From Acidobacteriota bacterium (lineage in GTDB: Bacteria; Actinomycetota; Acidimicrobiia; Spongiisociales; UBA5794): a stretch of DNA of 64,000 bases. Shown piece by piece: positions 60,536 to 64,000 of this stretch. The position numbers and the translations under genes are program-made. The stretch spans positions 46,212 to 110,211 of the forward strand of contig JADFQA010000003.1 in the NCBI GenBank assembly GCA_022562055.1. Reading direction: 5' to 3'. The notes below the pieces were generated by a model that saw only the letters and a list, made by a program, of their open reading frames with translations, had not been told where the DNA came from and did no database searches. Position 1 is the first letter of the stretch; each line of letters begins with the position of its first letter.

Positions 60536-61360
60536 ATGCTCAAAATTGAAGACATCGACTCGTACTCATCTGCCCGAACTGTCGCTCACTGGGCGGTACA
60601 CTTTCCCGGCATCGTCGGAAAGGCCCTGGCGGAGGCCGAGGATGATTGGGGTCATGTCGCCGTGACGTGGGACGTTGAGACCTCCACGCTTTTAAGCAAG
60701 AAGACCTCAACCACGACCCCGTTTCGTGTTGGGCTGCGTATTTCCGCGCTTGAACTCGTCGTCACAGACGCCGGTGGGGATGAGATTTTTGCGCTCGCCG
60801 GCAAGACGGTTGCCGAGGTGATGACCTGGCTTAGCGCACAGGTTGCGTCGCGTAACGGTGGTGAGGCACCCGACGACATGGCGTACCCGTTCGAGAAGAT
60901 GGGCGAGCATAGTCTTGCTGATGGTGGTGTGTTCGTCGCCGAGCCTGCTCTTGCGTCCGTTGAGGCGTGGGTGGCGATGGCTGGCACAGGACTCGAGGGC
61001 GCCAAGTCCGATCTCGATGATCCATCGCCCGTTCGTGTCTGGCCACATCATTTCGATTCAGGGACGATCGGAGTTATCGACAAGGAAGCCGACCCCGAAG
61101 TCGCAAAGTCGGTGACGTTCGGGCTGTCTTTCGGTGATGGCGGTTCGGCAGCACCGTACGCGTACGTCCTGCCATGGCCGGCTCCCTCACCCGACGTTCT
61201 CGACGAGCTTGAGGTCGGGGCTTGGACAACAGATGGCTGGGTGGGTGCATTGCTTGACACAACCACGTTGTCAAATGACAAGGCCGAAGTGGCAGCGGTC
61301 CTCGCCTCGTTCTACGCCGGCGCAAACGTCGCTGCCCGTGAAGCAATCGGCGCTGACTGA
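60536..61360 (+). CDS. Conserved protein with WPHHFD motif, function unknown
   Basis: A 274-residue soluble protein of an unnamed family. VRVWPHHFDSGTIGV, LSFGDGGSAAPYAYVLPWPA and GAWTTDGWVGALLD are its conserved core, with His-His-Asp suggesting metal binding. AGGAGG at 60525-60530 lies 5 bases before the ATG at 60536; ATG at 60533 and GTG at 60512 are in frame but badly placed. The bases AGGAGGTCATGATG also begin the aminotransferase at 59270. A perfect hairpin follows the gene. Confidence 0.7.
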   Translation: MLKIEDIDSYSSARTVAHWAVHFPGIVGKALAEAEDDWGHVAVTWDVETSTLLSKKTSTTTPFRVGLRISALELVVTDAGGDEIFALAGKTVAEVMTWLSAQVASRNGGEAPDDMAYPFEKMGEHSLADGGVFVAEPALASVEAWVAMAGTGLEGAKSDLDDPSPVRVWPHHFDSGTIGVIDKEADPEVAKSVTFGLSFGDGGSAAPYAYVLPWPAPSPDVLDELEVGAWTTDGWVGALLDTTTLSNDKAEVAAVLASFYAGANVAAREAIGAD

Positions 61361-61386
61361 CTTTCTCCAGTCGCATACGTCGGAGG

Positions 61387-61420
61387 GTTGGTTGGGGCGT
61401 ACTGAAACGCCCCAACCAAC
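61387..61420 (+). terminator. Perfect 14-base-pair hairpin after the WPHHFD gene
   Basis: GTTGGTTGGGGCGT (61387-61400) and ACGCCCCAACCAAC (61407-61420) pair without mismatch around a 6-base loop. It starts 26 bases after the stop. There is no T run, so it would be a GC-rich, U-less terminator of the kind reported in actinobacteria, or an mRNA-stabilising structure. Confidence 0.65.
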
Positions 61421-61447
61421 ACCCTTCCATCGGAGTCGCAGAGTTCG

Positions 61448-61453
61448 TACGTT
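61448..61453 (+). promoter_or_regulatory. Putative -10 element of a leaderless transcript (comM)
   Basis: TACGTT is followed by six bases and the ATG at 61460. It begins 27 bases after the hairpin, a compact terminator-promoter boundary. Confidence 0.45.
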
Positions 61454-61459
61454 GGTGGC

Positions 61460-62932
61460 ATGTTCGCTGCTGTTACGTCTGTCGCCCTTGTAGGGGTTGA
61501 GCCCCGCCCCGTTCGCATCGAAGTTCACATCGGGGGGAAGAAACCAGGTGTTGCAATCGTCGGGTTGCCTGACGCTGCGGTACGCGAAGCCCGCGAGCGA
61601 GTATCGGCGGCAATTGTGGCGACGGGGTTCGACTTCCCGCAGCGCAGGGTCGTGATCAACCTGTCGCCGGCCAACCTCCCCAAGGCGGGGTCCGCGTACG
61701 ACCTTCCAATAGCCCTCGGTGTGCTCGCCGCGTCGCGCCAGATCCCCATGGGGTGTGCGGAAGTTGTCACACTTGGAGAGCTTGGACTTGATGGTGCAGT
61801 ACAACCCGTTACCGGCGGTCTCGGCGCCGCGGTAGTGGGTCGCGCCATGAACAAGTTGTGTATTTTGCCTGACGCCAGTGGCCCCGAAGCTGCTGTCATC
61901 ACCGATGCCCCTATTGCGTTGGCTGCCACCTTGGCCGAGGCCATCCAAGCAGCCCGCGGTGAGGCGATCCGAGCGCCGCAGTCACAAGAAGCGGTTGAAC
62001 CGGACGAGGGTAACGATTTCGCTGACATCAGAGGCCATTCGTTGGCAAAACGTGCGCTCGAAGTTGCCGCCGCAGGAGGCCACCACGTACTGATGTCTGG
62101 ACCACCCGGTGCCGGTAAGACAATGCTTGCTCGTGCGCTTCCCACGATCCTGCCGCCGCTTCGCGAAGCAGCAGCGCTGGATGTTGCGCTTGGGTGGGCG
62201 GCCGTTGGTCGATTCAGGAACGACATCTTGATTCCGCCATTCCGGTCTCCTCACCATTCAGCCACCATGGCGGCGCTGATTGGCGGGGGCTCCGGGACCC
62301 CGGTTGCGGGCGAGATCACGCTTGCACATCACGGGGTGCTCTTCCTCGACGAGTTAGGCGAGTTCCCGGTACACCTTCTCGATGCGTTGCGCCAACCAAT
62401 CGAGGATGGCAGTGTCGTTGTCGCCCGTGTGGGCTTCTCGGTCGAGTTCCCGTCGAGATTCCAGTTGATTGCGGCGACAAATCCGTGTCCCTGCGGATAC
62501 CGCGATGACCGAACCACGTCATGTGTGTGCTCGGCATCAGCGATCGATCGTTACCGACGACGACTATCAGGGCCGTTGGTTGATCGTTTCGACGTTCGTG
62601 TAGTCGTTGACCGTGTGCCGGCCGACGATCTTGTTGGTCGCCGCGGCGAGCGTTCAGCGGCCGTGCGATCGCGTGTTCAGGCTGCTGCGGATATACAAAC
62701 GGCTCGCGGCCAGATGAATAGGGAGTTGCGCCGGCGTGACCTTGACATGCAGCCGTGGGAGGACGGAGCCAAGACCTTGTTGCGCAAGGCGGTTGCGACC
62801 AACGCTCTCACCGCCCGCGGGTGGGACAGGGTTAGGCGCCTCGCTCGTACCGTTGCGGACCTTGCCGGCGCCGAATCGATTTCCAAGGCCCACGTTGCAG
62901 AAGCGCTCGTGCTTCGCGGCGTGTCACAGTGA
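61460..62932 (+). CDS. comM: ComM/YifB Mg-chelatase-like AAA ATPase
   Basis: A 490-residue helicase of the ComM family, which aids branch migration when transformed DNA integrates. The N-terminal Lon-protease-like domain (about 1-170) starts FAAVTSVALVGVEPRPVRIE. The AAA domain has Walker A SGPPGAGKTMLARALPT, Walker B LFLDELGEF and sensor AATNPCPCGY. A C-terminal Mg-chelatase domain ends AHVAEALVLRGVSQ-like. Its stop overlaps the dprA GTG. Confidence 0.93.
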   Translation: MFAAVTSVALVGVEPRPVRIEVHIGGKKPGVAIVGLPDAAVREARERVSAAIVATGFDFPQRRVVINLSPANLPKAGSAYDLPIALGVLAASRQIPMGCAEVVTLGELGLDGAVQPVTGGLGAAVVGRAMNKLCILPDASGPEAAVITDAPIALAATLAEAIQAARGEAIRAPQSQEAVEPDEGNDFADIRGHSLAKRALEVAAAGGHHVLMSGPPGAGKTMLARALPTILPPLREAAALDVALGWAAVGRFRNDILIPPFRSPHHSATMAALIGGGSGTPVAGEITLAHHGVLFLDELGEFPVHLLDALRQPIEDGSVVVARVGFSVEFPSRFQLIAATNPCPCGYRDDRTTSCVCSASAIDRYRRRLSGPLVDRFDVRVVVDRVPADDLVGRRGERSAAVRSRVQAAADIQTARGQMNRELRRRDLDMQPWEDGAKTLLRKAVATNALTARGWDRVRRLARTVADLAGAESISKAHVAEALVLRGVSQ

Positions 62933-63987
62933 ACGACGCAAAGCTGCGATGTCAATGCGCCGGAATGTCACCGCGAACGTTGCGCGACTTGGTTGCCCGA
63001 TTCGGTTCCTATGAGGCGGTGGTCGCAGCGGTAACACATGGGAAGACGCGGCAGTCCTCGGCAACAAGAAGCGCCCTTTCAGTGTCCGCAGAGGAGCGTC
63101 GGGCGTCGCTTGAGGACGCGAAGGTTCGATGGATTGCTGACGACGATCCATCCTTCCCACGTCGACTAGCCAACCGTCCAGATCGGCCACCGGGGTTGTT
63201 CATTGTCGGAGAGATTGCGACTGGCCCTACGTTCGCAGTCGTTGGCACCCGTACAGCCACAACGTATGGCCGCAATCTCGCGACCGCATACGGCGAAGCC
63301 ATCGCCAACGAGGGTTGGAGCACCGTCAGCGGCCTCGCCAGAGGTGTCGATGGTGCCGCGCACAAGGGCACTGTGCGTGGGGGTGGTCACGGGTGTGTCG
63401 TACTCGGTTCGGGTGTCGACGTTTTATACCCGCCCGAGCATCGATCGCTGGCGCGGCAACTTGTCGATAGCGGTGGCGCTGTGGTGTCGGAGTATCCGTT
63501 GGGTGCCGACCCGCGGCCTTGGCGGTTCCCGCCACGCAACAGGATCATCTCGGCGCTGGCCGACGCCGTGATAGTTGTCGAGGCTGATGTGAAGGGTGGT
63601 GCGCTAATCACCGCGTCGCTTGCCCTGGACCAAGGGGTACCGGTGTTTGCGGTCCCTGGGGACGTCAATCGGCGCACGAGCCGCGGTTGCAATCTTTTGA
63701 TCCGTGACGGTGCCTTTCCGGCACTCGACCCCGACGAACTCATTGAGGACCTACGGCTGCTCGTCGGGGCACCACCCAAACCTAAATCCGCTAAGGCCAT
63801 CGAACCAGCCGTCGGGTGGCTTGTTGAAGCCATGGAGCGAGTCCATCCGGCCACCATCGACAATCTGGTCATACAGTCTGGCAGGCCAGTCGCCGAGGTC
63901 GTCGCAACGGTTGGCGAGATGGTTGCTGCCGGCGACCTGATCGCGATCGGTGACACATACATCAGATCTCAGAAGGGCAACATGTAA
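62929..63987 (+). CDS. dprA: DNA-processing protein DprA/Smf
   Basis: A 352-residue protein that loads RecA on incoming single-stranded DNA. A N-terminal helical region precedes the Rossmann core: VGTRTATTYGRNLATAYGEA, VSGLARGVDGAAHKG, VLGSGVDVLYPPEH, and RFPPRNRIISALADAVIVVE. A C-terminal winged-helix-like DML1 domain follows (about 290-350). The comM-dprA pair, coupled by a 4-base overlap, is the mycobacterial order. The last 13 bases of the window hold nothing recognisable. Confidence 0.95.
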   Translation: MNDAKLRCQCAGMSPRTLRDLVARFGSYEAVVAAVTHGKTRQSSATRSALSVSAEERRASLEDAKVRWIADDDPSFPRRLANRPDRPPGLFIVGEIATGPTFAVVGTRTATTYGRNLATAYGEAIANEGWSTVSGLARGVDGAAHKGTVRGGGHGCVVLGSGVDVLYPPEHRSLARQLVDSGGAVVSEYPLGADPRPWRFPPRNRIISALADAVIVVEADVKGGALITASLALDQGVPVFAVPGDVNRRTSRGCNLLIRDGAFPALDPDELIEDLRLLVGAPPKPKSAKAIEPAVGWLVEAMERVHPATIDNLVIQSGRPVAEVVATVGEMVAAGDLIAIGDTYIRSQKGNM

Positions 63988-64000
63988 CGCGCTGGCCGAT

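Noticed and set aside
61271..61948. 225-residue minus-strand frame across the comM 5' end
   Set aside because: It crosses the hairpin at 61387-61420 and covers two clear plus-strand genes; no recognisable protein.

Overview
The window looks like a chromosomal segment from a moderately GC-rich actinobacterium. The main evidence is the set of actinobacterial marker families: ergothioneine genes egtB-egtC-egtD, F420 genes cofG and cofH, an InhA-type enoyl-ACP reductase, a mycoredoxin-like glutaredoxin, a SepIVA-like coiled coil, and DUF2469, DUF3052 and DUF3105 proteins. Gene order also resembles Mycobacterium tuberculosis (iscS-mnmA-metE-like-ligA; recG-rsmD-coaD; sepIVA-DUF177-rnc-mutM-smc-ftsY; rplS-lepB-DUF2469-yraN-comM-dprA). 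CofG and CofH are separate proteins rather than a fused FbiC. A deep-branching class such as Acidimicrobiia is my guess, not proven by the sequence.

Layout. 0-2.3 kb: enoyl-CoA hydratase, an SRPBCC remnant and a membrane-anchored alpha/beta hydrolase. 2.3-10.3 kb: glutaredoxin, iscS, mnmA and a MetE-like protein, then a RES/Xre toxin-antitoxin pair, a lipoprotein and ligA. 10.3-15.8 kb (minus strand): egtBCD, an FAD-linked oxidase and a broken membrane-YceI gene. 15.9-23.9 kb: FabI, DUF3105, a CopB-type P-ATPase, cytochrome c, a beta-propeller lipoprotein and an orphan sensor kinase. 23.9-37.8 kb: a long housekeeping run of ddl, rpmB, recG, rsmD, coaD, rpmF, plsX, rnc, mutM, smc, ftsY and cdd. 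38-43.7 kb: etfBA and nucleoside salvage (punA, deoA, upp), with an F420-type nitroreductase and an alkyltransferase-like protein. 43.7-53.8 kb: ffh-rpsP-khpA-rimM and trmD-rplS, separated by about 6 kb carrying cofG, cofH, a nitronate monooxygenase-like gene and two other genes. 53.8-64 kb: two signal peptidases around a HhH-GPD glycosylase, DUF2469, yraN, a repeat protein, a RelE remnant, a small-protein/aminotransferase operon, a second crotonase, comM and dprA.

Functional themes are translation and protein export (SRP, FtsY, LepB), chromosome maintenance (Smc, RecG, LigA, MutM, DprA, ComM), low-molecular-weight redox cofactors (ergothioneine, F420, glutaredoxin), sulfur transfer and nucleoside salvage. 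Two sequence-level patterns stand out. First, many genes without a Shine-Dalgarno have a TANNNT hexamer 6-8 bases before the start codon, which suggests leaderless transcription. Second, three decayed genes (SRPBCC, membrane-YceI, RelE) lie between intact genes. I saw no rRNA, tRNA, CRISPR array, insertion sequence or prophage.
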